DNA of 64,000 bases. Origin: Streptomyces sp. SCSIO 75703. GTDB taxonomy: Bacteria; Actinomycetota; Actinomycetes; Streptomycetales; Streptomycetaceae. The stretch lies in contig NZ_CP144555.1 in NCBI RefSeq assembly GCF_036607905.1, positions 2,976,001 to 3,040,000 of the forward strand, read 5' to 3'. Shown here piece by piece: positions 18,713-29,983 of the stretch. The notes below the pieces were generated by a model. It worked only from the letters and a program-made list of their open reading frames with translations. It did not search any database and was not told the origin of the DNA. The position numbers and the translations under genes are program-made. Position 1 is the first letter of the stretch; the number at the start of each line of letters is the position of its first letter.

Positions 18713-19615
18713 TCAGCCCTTGGCGGCGAGGCCGCCGTAGACGTTGATGTCGGCGTCCGTGACGTCGTTGATGTCCTGGTAGCGGGCCTTCTCGATGTCG
18801 TCGAGCTGTGCGAGGTAGGACTCCTCGGGCCGCTCGGGGACGGGCGCCGCGTGGTCGGGCCGCCAGTGGTGGACGGGGACCACGCCGGGCTCGGCGAGGG
18901 TCAGCCCGCTGTCGGTGAAGAACCGCTCGACGTCGGCGCGGGTGCGCAGCACGAAGGTGAAGCCGCGTTCGGTGTAGGTCCGCCGGACCGCGCGCACCTT
19001 CTCCGGGTTGAGGTCGTCGGTGAGGTGGCTGAGGACGAGCCGGCTGCCGGCGGGCAGCGCGTCGACCAGTTCGCGGACGATGGGGTAGGCCGCCGCGTCC
19101 TCGACGAAGTGCAGGATGGCGACGAGGCACAGGGCGACGGGCCGGTCGAAGTCGAGGGTGCGGGCGGCCTGTTCGAGGATGGCGGCCGGGTCCAGCAGGT
19201 CGGCGTCGATGTAGTCGGTACGGCCCTCGGGGCCGCTGGTGAGCAGGGCGCGGGCGTGGGCGAGGACGACGGGGTCGTTGTCGACGTAGACCACCCGGGA
19301 GTCCGGGACGAGGCGCTGCGCGATCTGGTGCACGTTCTCCGCCGTCGGCAGCCCGGTGCCGATGTCGAGGAACTGGCGGACTCCCTCGTCACGGGCCAGG
19401 GTGGTCACGGCGCGGCGCAGGAAGTCCCGGTTGTGCCGGACGTCGAGGTAGCCGCGCGGGTTGGCGGCGAGGCCGGCCGCCGCCGCGTCGAGGTCGGCGG
19501 GGTAGTGGTCCTTGCCGCCGAGGAAGACGTCGTAGACGCGGGCGGGGTGCGCCCGGCCGCTGTCGATCCTCCTCCGCAGTTCCGCGGGGTCCTGGCTGAG
19601 CGCGTCACCGGGCAT
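18713..19615 (-). CDS. SAM-dependent methyltransferase, DUF574 (Methyltransf_19) family
   Basis: The 300-residue protein belongs to the large actinobacterial family recognised by RVYDVFLGGKDHYPADL and RGYLDVRHNRDFLRRAV. The SAM-binding loop reads FLDIGTGLPTAENVHQIA, followed by VVYVDNDPVVLAHARALL. The ATG at 19615 is preceded by AGGGAG and fits the family start better than an upstream in-frame TTG. These proteins are present in many copies per Streptomyces genome and their substrates are unknown. Confidence 0.9.
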   Translation of the reverse strand: MPGDALSQDPAELRRRIDSGRAHPARVYDVFLGGKDHYPADLDAAAAGLAANPRGYLDVRHNRDFLRRAVTTLARDEGVRQFLDIGTGLPTAENVHQIAQRLVPDSRVVYVDNDPVVLAHARALLTSGPEGRTDYIDADLLDPAAILEQAARTLDFDRPVALCLVAILHFVEDAAAYPIVRELVDALPAGSRLVLSHLTDDLNPEKVRAVRRTYTERGFTFVLRTRADVERFFTDSGLTLAEPGVVPVHHWRPDHAAPVPERPEESYLAQLDDIEKARYQDINDVTDADINVYGGLAAKG

Positions 19616-19699
19616 GGGGGCTCCCTGGTCTGTCGGTCGTGTACGAACCGTTCTGGTCGTCGACAACCTAACTCCCAGGGGGAGTTGGGAGTACCCGGG

Positions 19700-19726
19700 C
19701 GCCCCCGGCCACCCGGGCCGGGGGCG
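19700..19726 (-). terminator. Terminator after hemB
   Basis: Eleven-bp perfect arms (CGCCCCCGGCC / GGCCGGGGGCG) surround a 5-base loop, 15 bp past the hemB stop on the minus strand. Confidence 0.65.
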
Positions 19727-19741
19727 TGGGAGGTGTCCGGT

Positions 19742-20740
19742 TCAGCCCCGGCCGAGGGTGCGGGCCACCTCGGTGGCCCAGTAGGTGAGGATGATGCCGG
19801 CGCCGGCCCGCTTGATGCCGGTGAGCGACTCCAGGACGGCCTGGTCCCGGTCGATCCAGCCCTTCTCGGCGGCGGCCTCGATCATCGCGTACTCGCCGGA
19901 GATCTGGTACGCGGCCACCGGCACGTCCACGGCGTCGGCGACGCGGGCCACGATGTCGAGGTAGGGGCCGGCGGGCTTGACCATGACGATGTCGGCGCCC
20001 TCCGCCAGGTCGAGCGCCACCTCCCGCAGGGACTCGCGGGAGTTGGCCGCGTCCTGCTGGTAGGTCTTGCGGTCGCCGGTGAGCGAGGAGCCGACGGCCT
20101 CGCGGAAGGGGCCGTAGAAGGCGGAGGCGTACTTGGCGGTGTAGGCGAGGACGGCGACGTCCTCGCGCCCGATCCCGTCGAGGGCCTCGCGGACGACGCC
20201 GATCTGCCCGTCCATCATGCCGCTGGGGCCGACGACGTGCGCCCCGGCCTCGGCCTGGGCGCGCGCCATCTCGGCGTACCGCCCGAGGGTCGCGTCGTTG
20301 TCGACCCGGCCCCCGGAGTCCAGCACGCCGCAGTGGCCGTGGTCGGTGAACTCGTCCAGGCACAGGTCGGACATGACGAGCAGGTCGTCGCCCACCTCGG
20401 CCCGCACGTCGCGCAGGGCGACCTGGAGGATGCCGTCCGGGTCGGTGCCGGCGCTGCCGGTGGCGTCCTTCTTCGCCTCCTCCGGCACACCGAAGAGCAT
20501 GATCCCGGAGACCCCTGCCCCGGCCGCCTCGACGGCGGCCTTGCGCAGCGAGTCCCGGGTGTGCTGCACCACGCCGGGCATCGCCGAGATCGGCACCGGC
20601 TCGCTCACGCCCTCGCGCACGAAGGCGGGCAGCACCAGGTCGGCCGGGTGCAGCCGGGTCTCCGCGACCATCCGACGCATGGCGGGGGTGCTCCGGAGCC
20701 GCCGGGGCCGGGTGCGGGGGAAGTGTCCGTACGTCGTCAT
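19742..20740 (-). CDS. hemB: Porphobilinogen synthase (delta-aminolevulinic acid dehydratase)
   Basis: The 332-residue enzyme condenses two 5-aminolevulinate molecules to porphobilinogen in heme, siroheme and cobalamin synthesis. The two active-site lysines are visible in [16 protein letters not shown] and [13 protein letters not shown]. The metal site reads [15 protein letters not shown]: aspartate stands where the zinc-type E. coli enzyme has its middle cysteine, so this is a mixed or magnesium-type site. In S. coelicolor, as I remember it, hemB follows hemA-hemC-hemD; here the next hem gene upstream in transcription order, hemD, lies 42 kb away. Confidence 0.95.
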   Translation of the reverse strand: MTTYGHFPRTRPRRLRSTPAMRRMVAETRLHPADLVLPAFVREGVSEPVPISAMPGVVQHTRDSLRKAAVEAAGAGVSGIMLFGVPEEAKKDATGSAGTDPDGILQVALRDVRAEVGDDLLVMSDLCLDEFTDHGHCGVLDSGGRVDNDATLGRYAEMARAQAEAGAHVVGPSGMMDGQIGVVREALDGIGREDVAVLAYTAKYASAFYGPFREAVGSSLTGDRKTYQQDAANSRESLREVALDLAEGADIVMVKPAGPYLDIVARVADAVDVPVAAYQISGEYAMIEAAAEKGWIDRDQAVLESLTGIKRAGAGIILTYWATEVARTLGRG

Positions 20741-20753
20741 GCCCCCTACGCTA

Positions 20754-20813
20754 CGCCCGCCCCGCCGGTGCCTTTGCCGACGCCCGGTCGGGCGCCGTCG
20801 GGCGGGGCGGGCG
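20754..20813 (-). terminator. Long hairpin after the aldehyde dehydrogenase operon
   Basis: CGCCCGCCCCG (20754-20764) pairs with CGGGGCGGGCG (20803-20813) around a GC-rich loop that can itself fold. It lies 8 bp beyond the aldehyde dehydrogenase stop and marks the left end of the accessory region. Confidence 0.45.
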
Positions 20814-20820
20814 CGCGGGG

Positions 20821-22338
20821 TCAGCGGGCGGGGGCGGGCGCGGTGGCCGGGGCGGCGGTCCGGGCGGGTCCGTCGCTCTCCTCCGGTCCCGGCGGCTCGG
20901 TCACGAAGATCGTCTTGTACTGGAGGTACGCGTCGATCCCCTCGCGGCCCAGTTCGGAGCCGAGCCCGCTGTCCCGTCGCCCGCCGAAGGGGGCGCCGAT
21001 GTCGAAGTTGGCGTGGTTGACGCTGAAGGTGCCGGTGTCCACCGCGCGGGCCACCCGCCGTCCCAGCGCCTCGTCCTCGGTCCAGACGCTGCCGGCCAGT
21101 CCGTAGGCGGAGTCCTCGGCGAGCGCCACGGCGCCCTCGACGGTGCCGTCGTAGGGGGTGACGGTGACGACGGGGCCGAAGATCTCCTCGCGGGCGATCG
21201 CCATCGACGGCTCCACGTCGGCGAAGACGGTGGGCGCGACGTAGTAGCCCCGGTCGAGTCCGGCGGGGCGTCCGCCGCCGGTGGTGACGCGGGCGCCCTC
21301 GCGGCGGCCCCGGTCGAGGTGACCCTCGATGCGCTCGCGGGCGGCGGCGCCGGCGACCGGGCCGATCACGGTGGCCGGGTCGAGCGGGTCGCCGACCGGC
21401 CAGGCGGCGACGGTGTCGGTGACGGCGTCCACGATCTCGGTGTAGCGGGAGCGGGGCACCAGCAGGCGGGTGTTGTTGGTGCAGGTCTGGCCGTTGTTGT
21501 TGAAGGACAGGTCGAGCAGGTGGTCGAGGAGGAGCGGCAGCGGGGCGTCCTCCAGCAGGATCGCGGCGGACTTCCCGCCCAGTTCCAGGGTGACCGGGCG
21601 CAGCAGGGCGCCGCACAGGCCGCCGATGCGGCGTCCGGCGGCGGTGGAGCCGGTGAAGGCGACCTTGTCGACGCCGGGGTGGGTGACGAGGTACTCCCCC
21701 ACCTCCCGTTCGGCGGGCAGGAAGTTGATCACGCCGGGCGGGAAGCCGGCCTCGTGGACGGCGTCGGCGACCAGGAAGGAGTCCAGTCCGGTGGTGGGGG
21801 ACGGTTTGACCACGGCGGTGCAGCCCATGGCGAGGGCGGGGGCCAGTTTGAAGAAGAGGGTGCTCAGCGGGTAGTTCCAGGGCACGATCATGGCGACGAC
21901 GCCGACCGGTTCCCGGCGGACCAGGCTGTGCCCGTATCCGGCGGGCCGCAGGTCCTCGCTGTGCATCACGCCGGTGAGCGGGGCGTAGAAGCGGAGCAGT
22001 CCGGCGGCGGCGCCGACGTTGGCCTCGACGGCGCGGGCCCTCGGGGTGCCGACCTCCTGGGCGATGAGGGTGCCGAGGGCGTCGGTGCGGGCCTCCAGGG
22101 CGAGGGCGAGGCGTTCCATGGCGGCGGCGCGGTCGGCGGCGGTGCCCCAGCCGCGGGTGCCGCCGGCCGCGCGGCGGGCGGCGGCGACGGCAGCGTCGAC
22201 GTCGGCGCGGGACGCCTCGGGGAAGTGGCCGAGCGGTTCCTCGGTGGCGGCGCCGACCGCGGTGAAGGTGCGGTCGCCGGCGGGGGCGTGCCAGCCGCCG
22301 TCGAGGTAGAGGGCGTCGCGGTCGGTCCCGTGGGACAT
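20821..22338 (-). CDS. NAD(P)-dependent aldehyde dehydrogenase
   Basis: The 505-residue ALDH-superfamily enzyme has the catalytic cysteine in [12 protein letters not shown], the general-base glutamate in [12 protein letters not shown], the nucleotide-binding [17 protein letters not shown] and [12 protein letters not shown], and the closing [14 protein letters not shown] Pro/Ala-rich tail of about 25 residues follows the conserved end and is probably dispensable. It is third in an apparent operon: NCS1 permease, zinc alcohol dehydrogenase, this gene. The alcohol dehydrogenase product is its likely substrate; the identity of the aldehyde is unknown. Confidence 0.92.
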   Translation of the reverse strand: MSHGTDRDALYLDGGWHAPAGDRTFTAVGAATEEPLGHFPEASRADVDAAVAAARRAAGGTRGWGTAADRAAAMERLALALEARTDALGTLIAQEVGTPRARAVEANVGAAAGLLRFYAPLTGVMHSEDLRPAGYGHSLVRREPVGVVAMIVPWNYPLSTLFFKLAPALAMGCTAVVKPSPTTGLDSFLVADAVHEAGFPPGVINFLPAEREVGEYLVTHPGVDKVAFTGSTAAGRRIGGLCGALLRPVTLELGGKSAAILLEDAPLPLLLDHLLDLSFNNNGQTCTNNTRLLVPRSRYTEIVDAVTDTVAAWPVGDPLDPATVIGPVAGAAARERIEGHLDRGRREGARVTTGGGRPAGLDRGYYVAPTVFADVEPSMAIAREEIFGPVVTVTPYDGTVEGAVALAEDSAYGLAGSVWTEDEALGRRVARAVDTGTFSVNHANFDIGAPFGGRRDSGLGSELGREGIDAYLQYKTIFVTEPPGPEESDGPARTAAPATAPAPAR

Positions 22339-22391
22339 GGCGGGGTGCTCCTTCGGTTCCTGCGGTGCGTGCGGTGGGCGCGGTGCGGGGG

Positions 22392-23513
22392 TCACGGGGC
22401 GCCGCGGTGGGCGACGACGCCGCGCAGGTTGCGGCCGGAACGCAGGTCGGCGAAGCCCTGGTTGATCTCGTCGAGGGGGTAGGTGCGGCTGACCAGTTCG
22501 TCGAGCTTGATCAGGCCCTGGCGGTAGAGGGAGAGCACGCGGGGCACGTCCCGGATGGGGCTGCACGAGCCGAAGATGGTGCCCTGGAGGCGTTTCTCGG
22601 CGAAGACCATCTGGGTGCCGGGGAGCTGGACGTTGATGTCGTGGACGTCCTCGGACATGCCGGCGAGGACGATGGTGCCGCCCTTGCCGGTGGCCTCGAA
22701 GGCGGCGCGGACGATGGGGGCGGTGGTCTCGCCGGTGCAGACGAGGGTGGTGTCGGCGCCGCCCGCGCCGGGGTTGAGCCGGGCGGCGAGGGCGCCGGCC
22801 TCGGCCAGGTCGCGGCAGACGTGGGTGGCGCCGAGGTCGCGGGCGAGGGCGTGCTTGGCCTCGTTGGGCTCGACCAGGACGACGTCGCCGGCGCCGGCGA
22901 GGCGGGCGCCCTGGACGGCGTTGATGCCGACGCCGCCGGCGCCGACGACGATGACCGTGTCGCCGGGCCGGGGTTCGGCGGCGTGCACGGCCGCGCCCCA
23001 GCCGGTGAGGACGCCGCAGCTCACCAGGGCGACGACGGAGAGCGGCACGTCGGGGTCGACGCGGACCAGGGAGTCCTGGGAGACGACGGAGTGTTCGGCG
23101 AAGGTGCCCAGCGCGCAGTTGGCGCCGAGGGGGCCGTCCGGGCCGGTGAACCGGTAGGTGCCGTCGGGCAGTTTGCCCTCGGGGCCGTAGGCGGCGGCGT
23201 CGCACAGGTTGGCGCGGCCGTCGGCGCACCAGCGGCAGTGTCCGCAGGAGGGTTTGAAGGAGGCGGCGACGTGGTCGCCGGGGGCGAGGCGGGAGACGCC
23301 CTCGCCGACCGCCTCGACGATCCCGGAGCCCTCGTGGCCGCCGATGACGGGCAGCGGGGCCATGTTGCCGGTGCGGACGTGTTCGTCGGAGTAGCAGAGC
23401 CCGGCGTGGGTGAAGCGGACCAGGACCTCGCCGGCGCGGGGCGGCGCCAGGTCCAGTTCCATGATCTCCCAGTCCTTGCCGGGGGCGGTCATGACGGCGG
23501 CGCGGGTCTTCAT
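22392..23513 (-). CDS. Zinc-dependent alcohol dehydrogenase (NDMA-dependent / Rxyl_3153-like)
   Basis: The 373-residue medium-chain dehydrogenase binds catalytic zinc through GLCYSDEH and GGHEGSG, and has a complete structural zinc lobe [15 protein letters not shown]. The cofactor motif is [20 protein letters not shown], followed by acidic VEPNEAKH, consistent with NAD. The overall pattern resembles actinobacterial NDMA-dependent alcohol dehydrogenases, whose NAD is tightly bound. The ATG at 23513 follows TGGAGG. It lies between the NCS1 permease and an aldehyde dehydrogenase, suggesting alcohol-to-acid oxidation of something released from the imported compound. Confidence 0.9.
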   Translation of the reverse strand: MKTRAAVMTAPGKDWEIMELDLAPPRAGEVLVRFTHAGLCYSDEHVRTGNMAPLPVIGGHEGSGIVEAVGEGVSRLAPGDHVAASFKPSCGHCRWCADGRANLCDAAAYGPEGKLPDGTYRFTGPDGPLGANCALGTFAEHSVVSQDSLVRVDPDVPLSVVALVSCGVLTGWGAAVHAAEPRPGDTVIVVGAGGVGINAVQGARLAGAGDVVLVEPNEAKHALARDLGATHVCRDLAEAGALAARLNPGAGGADTTLVCTGETTAPIVRAAFEATGKGGTIVLAGMSEDVHDINVQLPGTQMVFAEKRLQGTIFGSCSPIRDVPRVLSLYRQGLIKLDELVSRTYPLDEINQGFADLRSGRNLRGVVAHRGAP

Positions 23514-23589
23514 CGGATGGCCTCCAGGGAGGTCGGGGACGAGGGGCGGCTCGGGGGTGCGGTGGCGCCGGGGCGCCGGGCGGCGGCGC

Positions 23590-25125
<1,536 letters not shown>

Positions 25126-25151
25126 AACCGTTCACCTTTTGGTCCATAGAG

Positions 25152-25166
25152 TGAACCAGGGGTTCA
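25152..25166 (-). promoter_or_regulatory. Shared operator copy 1 (NCS1 operon)
   Basis: TGAACC-AGG-GGTTCA is a perfect 15-bp inverted repeat, embedded as AGTGAACCAGGGGTTCAG. Near-identical sites occur at 32671-32685 and 42728-42742, each just upstream of another operon of the island. This is the pattern of a common repressor or activator site, most simply for the IclR protein encoded at 27845-28636. Confidence 0.65.
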
Positions 25167-25326
25167 GAGGGTGGAAAGAAGTCTGTGGGAGGCCCCCCGG
25201 CCTGTCAATAGACGCCGGTGTGTCCCTTGTTCGGGAGAAAACGGGGGATGGCGGGGATGGCGGGGATGGCGGGGGGAAGCCGCGGGGAAAGCGGCAGAAG
25301 GCCGGAAGGAGCGGGGAGCCCCGGGG

Positions 25327-25356
25327 CCGGGGACCGCGGCGGGCGGCGGTCCCCGG
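25327..25356 (-). terminator. Terminator after the nitrilase gene
   Basis: Arms CCGGGGACCGC and GCGGTCCCCGG (11 bp, perfect) lie 30 bp past the nitrilase stop on the minus strand. The neighbouring 25245-25275 contains a small GGCGGGGAT direct repeat of no obvious meaning. Confidence 0.6.
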
Positions 25357-25385
25357 GGCGGACGGAGCCGCCGGAGGGGTGCGGG

Positions 25386-26270
25386 TCAGGCGGGGTCGCC
25401 GGCCGGCCGCGCGGGCTCCGGGGTGAAGTCGCCGCTGCGGTAGACGTCGGTACGACGGTCGCCGAGCGGCTGGTTGAAGGGGTTGCCGTGCCGTGCCTCG
25501 CGGGAGCCGATCAGGTCCACCTCGGCGAGCAGGACGGCCTCGCCCTCGCCCGCGGCCGGTCCGGCCAGCGGCCAGCCGTCGGGGCCCACGAGGAGCGACC
25601 GGCCGATGAAGGGCTGGTCGCGTTCGGCGCCGGTGCGGCTGATCCCCGCGACGTAGAACTGGTTGCTGTGGGCGGCGGTCATGCACATCAGGTTGGCCAT
25701 CGCCGGGGCGTCCTCGGGCTGCCCCGGTACGGGCACCCAGTTGGACGGCAGGGCGAGCAGGTCGGCGCCGCCGAGCGCGGCGCTGCGGAAGGTCTCCGGG
25801 AACCACGCGTCATAGCAGATGCCGACGCCGATGTTGCCGAGCGGCGTGCGGAAGACGGGGAAGCCGTCCTCCTGGCGGTCGTAGAGCCGCTTCTCGAAGT
25901 TCCACAGGTGCGCCTTGCGGAAGGTGCCCACATGCCCGTCGGGGCCGAAGAGCGCCGCCGCGTTGTAGACCTTCTCCCGGCCCTCCTCCACGGCCAGTTC
26001 GGTGATGCCGCCGACGATCCACAGGTCCAGTTCGGCCGCGAGCGCGGCCCAGGCGTCCCCGACCGGGCCGCCGGGGACGGGCTCGGCGTTGCGGCGGGCG
26101 TCGTCGCGGTCGGTGAACATGTACCCGGCCGAGGCGGCCTCGGGCAGGACCACCAGGCGGGCCCCGGCCGCCGCGGCCTCGCGGACGAGCCGGGAGGACG
26201 TGGCGATGTTGGCCGCCGGATCGCGCAGGACGGGCTCGTACTGGAGGCCCGCGAGGACGAAGCCGGTCAT
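25386..26270 (-). CDS. Carbon-nitrogen hydrolase (nitrilase superfamily)
   Basis: The 294-residue cytoplasmic amidohydrolase carries the catalytic Glu in LVVLPEAASAGYMF, Lys in VGTFRKAHLWNFEK and Cys in VGICYDAWFPETFR. It cleaves a C-N bond of an amide, nitrile or carbamoyl compound. It is translationally coupled (ATGA) to the semialdehyde dehydrogenase upstream. Within a nucleobase-type catabolic island it may hydrolyse a ureido or amide intermediate; a second, different family member is at 36407-37240. The exact substrate is unknown. Confidence 0.9.
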   Translation of the reverse strand: MTGFVLAGLQYEPVLRDPAANIATSSRLVREAAAAGARLVVLPEAASAGYMFTDRDDARRNAEPVPGGPVGDAWAALAAELDLWIVGGITELAVEEGREKVYNAAALFGPDGHVGTFRKAHLWNFEKRLYDRQEDGFPVFRTPLGNIGVGICYDAWFPETFRSAALGGADLLALPSNWVPVPGQPEDAPAMANLMCMTAAHSNQFYVAGISRTGAERDQPFIGRSLLVGPDGWPLAGPAAGEGEAVLLAEVDLIGSREARHGNPFNQPLGDRRTDVYRSGDFTPEPARPAGDPA

Positions 26271-27751
26271 CGGTCCGCCCTGATCGCCAGGTACTTCAGG
26301 CTCAGGTACTCGTCGATGCCCACCGCGCCGCCCTCGCGGCCCAGGCCCGACTGCTTGACGCCGCCGAAGGGCGCGGCCGGGTTGGAGATGACGCCCTGGT
26401 TGAGCCCGACCATGCCGCACTCCAGCCGCTCGGAGACCCGCAGCCCGCGGTCGAGGCTCTCGGTGTAGAGGTACCCGGCGAGCCCGTACTCGGAGTCGTT
26501 GGCGAGGGCCACCGCGCTCTCCTCGTCGTCGAAGGCGACGATCGGGGCGACGGGGCCGAAGATCTCCTCGCGCAGGGCACGCGCCCCGAGGGGGACCCCG
26601 TCCAGCACCGCCGGGGCGAGGAAGTGGCCGTCGGCGGGGACGTCCGCCTCCGGGGTGAGCAGGGTGGCGCCGGCCTCGGTGGCGTCGGTGACCAGGGCGG
26701 TGACGTTCTTGACCGCCGCCGCGTCGATCAGCGGGCCGACCAGCGACTCCGGGTCGAGCCCGTGGCGGACCGGGAGGGCGCCGAGCCGGTCCGCGAGGCG
26801 CCGGCCGAACTCGGCGGCGAGCGAGGTGTGGACGTAGAAGCGGTTGGCGGCGGTGCACGCCTCGCCGGTGTTGCGCATCTTCGCCTGGAAGGCGCCCTCG
26901 ACGGCCGCGTCCAGGTCGGCGTCGGCGAAGACCAGGAAGGGGGCGTTGCCGCCCAGTTCCATGGAGGTGCGCAGCACGGTGCGGGAGGCGCCGGCGAGCA
27001 GGGCGCGGCCGACCCCGGTGGAGCCGGTGAAGGACAGCTTGCGCAGCCGGGTGTCGTGCAGCAGGTGGTCGGTGACCTCGCCGGAGCGGCTGGTGGTGAA
27101 GACGTTCACCACCCCGGGGGGCGCCCCGGCCTCCCGCAGGATGTCCACCAGGGCCAGCATGGACAGCGGGGTCTGCCGGGCGGGCTTGACGACGACGGTG
27201 CAGCCGGCCGCCAGCGCCGGGCCGATCTTGCGGGTGCCCATCGCCATGGGGAAGTTCCACGGGGTGATCAGCAGGCAGGGGCCGACCGGCTGGCGCAGGG
27301 TCACCACCCGGGAGCCGCCGCCGGGGGCGGTCATGTACCCGCCGTCGATGCGCACGGCCTCCTCGGAGAACCAGCGCAGGAACTCGGCGGCGTAGGCCAC
27401 CTCGGCGCGGGACTCGGCCAGCGGCTTGCCCATCTCCAGCGTCATCACGAGCGCCAGTTCGTCGGTGCGGGCGGTGATCGCCTCGTAGGCCCGGCGCAGG
27501 ACCTCGCCGCGTTCGCGGGGCGGGGTCGCCGCCCAGGACGCCTGGGCCCGCACGGCGGCGTCGAGGGCGTCGACGGCGTCCGCCGGGGCGGCGTCGGCGA
27601 CCTCGGCGATCGTCTGGGTGGTGCCGGGGTCCTCGACGGCGAGGGTCGCCCCGCTGCGGGACGGGCGCCATTCGCCGTCGACGAACAGGCCCTGGGGTGT
27701 GCGTTGCACGACCTCCCGGGCGGCGCGCAGCCGCTCCTGAAGTGCCGCCAT
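26267..27751 (-). CDS. NAD(P)-dependent succinate-semialdehyde-type dehydrogenase
   Basis: The 494-residue ALDH-superfamily enzyme contains the signature MRNTGEACTAANRFYV (catalytic Cys), the MELGGNAPFLVF glutamate motif, LLITPWNFPMAMGTRKIGPA and the C-terminal FGGVKQSGLGREGGAVGIDEYL. These match the GabD group acting on succinate or related semialdehydes. In this island, malonate semialdehyde from beta-alanine transamination is another plausible substrate, although typical methylmalonate/malonate-semialdehyde dehydrogenases are a distinct CoA-acylating family. It is the first of a two-gene unit with the nitrilase. Confidence 0.9.
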   Translation of the reverse strand: MAALQERLRAAREVVQRTPQGLFVDGEWRPSRSGATLAVEDPGTTQTIAEVADAAPADAVDALDAAVRAQASWAATPPRERGEVLRRAYEAITARTDELALVMTLEMGKPLAESRAEVAYAAEFLRWFSEEAVRIDGGYMTAPGGGSRVVTLRQPVGPCLLITPWNFPMAMGTRKIGPALAAGCTVVVKPARQTPLSMLALVDILREAGAPPGVVNVFTTSRSGEVTDHLLHDTRLRKLSFTGSTGVGRALLAGASRTVLRTSMELGGNAPFLVFADADLDAAVEGAFQAKMRNTGEACTAANRFYVHTSLAAEFGRRLADRLGALPVRHGLDPESLVGPLIDAAAVKNVTALVTDATEAGATLLTPEADVPADGHFLAPAVLDGVPLGARALREEIFGPVAPIVAFDDEESAVALANDSEYGLAGYLYTESLDRGLRVSERLECGMVGLNQGVISNPAAPFGGVKQSGLGREGGAVGIDEYLSLKYLAIRADR

Positions 27752-27844
27752 TGGCTTCCTCCTCGTTCGCTCCGCGGCCCCGCCGGATGGTGGTGGCCGT
27801 GGGGTGTGCCCCGTCCGGGGCCGAGGCGCCGCCGCCGCTCGGGG

Positions 27845-28636
27845 CTAGCGCTCGGTGAATCCGGTGGGCAGTTCGATGCCGGTGACGCTGAGCAGTTCGC
27901 CGAGCTGCCGGGCCGCCTTCCGGACGGCCTCGGCGACCTCGTCGATGCGCGGGCGGGTCAGCCGGTAGGTGGGTCCGCCGATCCAGACGGCGTAGGTGGT
28001 GGCGTCGCCGACCCGGACGGGGGCCGCGACGGAGGCCGCGCCGACCTCCAGTTCGTCGTAGGCGACGGCGTACCCGCGGGTGCGCACCTCGCCCATGGAC
28101 TCGATGAACGCGTCGAGCCCGCCGAGCTGTTCGGGCGCGTGGGCCTCGAACTCCTCGCCGAACTCGGCCCGGATGCGGTCCGGTTCGAGGGCGCTGAGCA
28201 GGACCTTGCCGGTGGAGGTGGCCCACACCGGCTGGGTCCGGGGTACGGGTTTGAGGGTCTGGCCGATCAGGGAGGGGCCGGGGACCTGGGCGACGACCAT
28301 GACGTTCGGGGCGAGCAGCACGTCGAAGCCGGCGGTCTCCTTAGTCTCCTTGGCCAGGTCGCGCAGCACGTCGCGCATGTGGCCGTAGGCGCCGCCGCCG
28401 TCCAGCAGCCCGCCGACGATGGAGAGCAGGCCCAGCGAGACGCGGTAGCGGCGGGTGACCGGGTCCAGGTTCAGCCAGCTCTCCCGCTCCAGGACGGTGA
28501 GCACCCGGTAGCAGGTGGCCTTGGGGATGCCGGACTCCCGGGCGATCTCGCTGAGCCCGACCCCCTCGGGGTGGGCCGCGACCGTGCGCAGGAGCCAGAT
28601 CGTCCTGCGGACGAGACCTGCTTCACTGGGTGCCAT
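27845..28636 (-). CDS. IclR-family transcriptional regulator
   Basis: The 263-residue regulator has an N-terminal winged helix (GLSEIARESGIPKATCYRVL) and the C-terminal IclR effector domain (GFDVLLAPNVMVVAQVPGP, WATSTGKVLLSAL, GYAVAYDELEVGAASVAAPV). The ATG at 28636 was chosen because GGAGGA precedes it; an earlier ATG at 28684 lacks a site. It sits between the ABC importer genes and the semialdehyde dehydrogenase/nitrilase pair. Being the only regulator inside the 20.8-42.7 kb island, it is the best candidate for the three shared palindromes. Confidence 0.93.
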   Translation of the reverse strand: MAPSEAGLVRRTIWLLRTVAAHPEGVGLSEIARESGIPKATCYRVLTVLERESWLNLDPVTRRYRVSLGLLSIVGGLLDGGGAYGHMRDVLRDLAKETKETAGFDVLLAPNVMVVAQVPGPSLIGQTLKPVPRTQPVWATSTGKVLLSALEPDRIRAEFGEEFEAHAPEQLGGLDAFIESMGEVRTRGYAVAYDELEVGAASVAAPVRVGDATTYAVWIGGPTYRLTRPRIDEVAEAVRKAARQLGELLSVTGIELPTGFTER

Positions 28637-28751
28637 TGTTCCTCCGTCTGTCACGTCGGGTTCGCTGCCGGGCGGTGCGTCCATCCTGGCAGGCAGGGAC
28701 GGCCCGGCCGCCGCGTGCCGCCTGGACCCGGCGCACGCCGGGCCCGCCGGG

Positions 28752-29918
28752 TCACTTGCCGCCCGGGGTGACCTCGACGGTCTCGGGCCGGTAGGACGAG
28801 CCGGTCACGTCGAACCCCTCCGCCGTGAGTTCCTTGAGCGCCTTCTCGGTCAGGTCGGTGCGGTACGCGCCCTCGGTGGGCGGCGCCTTGAGCAGCCCGG
28901 CCTTCACCGCGAGGTCGATGGTCTGGTCCCAGGCCCCCTCGTCCACCGTGCCGACGCCCTTCTCGGCGGGCCAGATCAGCTTGTTGACCTCGTTGAGCAT
29001 CCAGGTCTGGTGGCCCTTGCCGAGGGCGCTGCCGTTCTCGAGGACGATGTCGACGCAGCCCTCCAGGTCGTCGCGGCAGAAGCCCCAGCCCTGGTAGGTG
29101 GCCTTGAGGAACTTGACCGCCGTCTCCTGGTTCTCCTTCTTGGCCAGCCACTCCTCCTTGGCGTAGATGCCGTCCTCCAGGGTCTGGTAGCCGGCGTCCT
29201 GGAGGTTGATGGCGACGAAGTCGGAGGGCTGGTAGAGCTTGCCGGTCTTCGGGTTCGTGGTCTCCAGGAGCTGCGCGTACTCGTTGAAGGTCTTGGCCTG
29301 TGCCGCGTCGACCTCCCGCTTGAGCAGCAGCGACATGTCGAAGGGCTGCTGGATGATCTCCGCGTCCTTGGCCGGGTCGACGCCCGAGCCGCGCATCGCG
29401 GCGAACAGGGTCAGCTCGTTTCCGTAGCCCCAGCTCCCGACGCGCTTGCCCTTGAGGTCGGCGAGGTCCTTGATGCCGGAGTCGGCCCAGGCGACCTGGA
29501 GGTAGGCGCCGCGCTGGAACTCCTGGCCGATGTTGACGAGGTCGGCGCCCTGCTCCCGGGTGACCATGGTCTTGGTGACGTGGGAGACGGCGAACTCGGC
29601 GTTGCCGGCCGACAGGACCTGCTGGGGCACGATGTTCACCCCGCCCTCCTGGATCGTCACGTCGAGGCACGCCTTGTCGTAGAAGCCCTTCTCCTTGGCC
29701 GCGTAGTACCCGGCGAACTGGGCCTGGGCGACCCACTGGAGGACGACGCGGACCTTCGTGCGGGAGGCGCAGTCCTTGCCCGCCTCGGCGGCGGCCCGGC
29801 TCCCGGACTCGGACATGCCGCCGCAGGCGGCGAGCAGCAGCGCGCCGGCGGACAGGACCGCGGCCGACCGGAGCCCTCGACGGGCGGATCTGGGCAGTGG
29901 TGCTCGGTTTCTGGACAC
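28752..29918 (-). CDS. ABC transporter substrate-binding lipoprotein (NMT1/ThiY-SsuA type)
   Basis: The 388-residue exported lipoprotein has a basic N terminus, a hydrophobic helix and the lipobox LLLAACGG. The mature part fits the NMT1/THI5-like family: VVLQWVAQAQFAGYYAAKEK near the mature N terminus, GAYLQVAWADSGIKDLADLK, and VGSWGYGNELTLFAAM. Such proteins bind pyrimidines, riboflavin precursors, sulfonates or similar small heterocycles. GTG 29918 with GGAGG upstream is the likely start. It is last of a four-gene ABC operon. The nucleobase-catabolic context suggests a pyrimidine-like ligand. Confidence 0.92.
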   Translation of the reverse strand: MSRNRAPLPRSARRGLRSAAVLSAGALLLAACGGMSESGSRAAAEAGKDCASRTKVRVVLQWVAQAQFAGYYAAKEKGFYDKACLDVTIQEGGVNIVPQQVLSAGNAEFAVSHVTKTMVTREQGADLVNIGQEFQRGAYLQVAWADSGIKDLADLKGKRVGSWGYGNELTLFAAMRGSGVDPAKDAEIIQQPFDMSLLLKREVDAAQAKTFNEYAQLLETTNPKTGKLYQPSDFVAINLQDAGYQTLEDGIYAKEEWLAKKENQETAVKFLKATYQGWGFCRDDLEGCVDIVLENGSALGKGHQTWMLNEVNKLIWPAEKGVGTVDEGAWDQTIDLAVKAGLLKAPPTEGAYRTDLTEKALKELTAEGFDVTGSSYRPETVEVTPGGK

Positions 29919-29983
29919 GTTACCTCCGCGCGGGAAGGAAGAGGGGTGGACGGGAACGGCCGGGGGGAGGGGGCGGCCGTCGG

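Noticed and set aside
18020..21106. A 1028-codon open frame on the plus strand
   Set aside because: It is antisense to nat, the DUF574 methyltransferase, hemB and part of an aldehyde dehydrogenase, all with clear protein motifs; composition is Gly/Val/Asp-biased as expected for a shadow.
20821..22338. The aldehyde dehydrogenase as a CoA-acylating malonate-semialdehyde dehydrogenase
   Set aside because: Its motifs ([17 protein letters not shown]) are those of ordinary NAD(P)-dependent ALDHs, not of the CoA-dependent MmsA family.
28637..28751. A fourth copy of the shared operator before the IclR gene
   Set aside because: Only a lone GGGTTCG half-site was found; no matching GAAC arm at the right distance.
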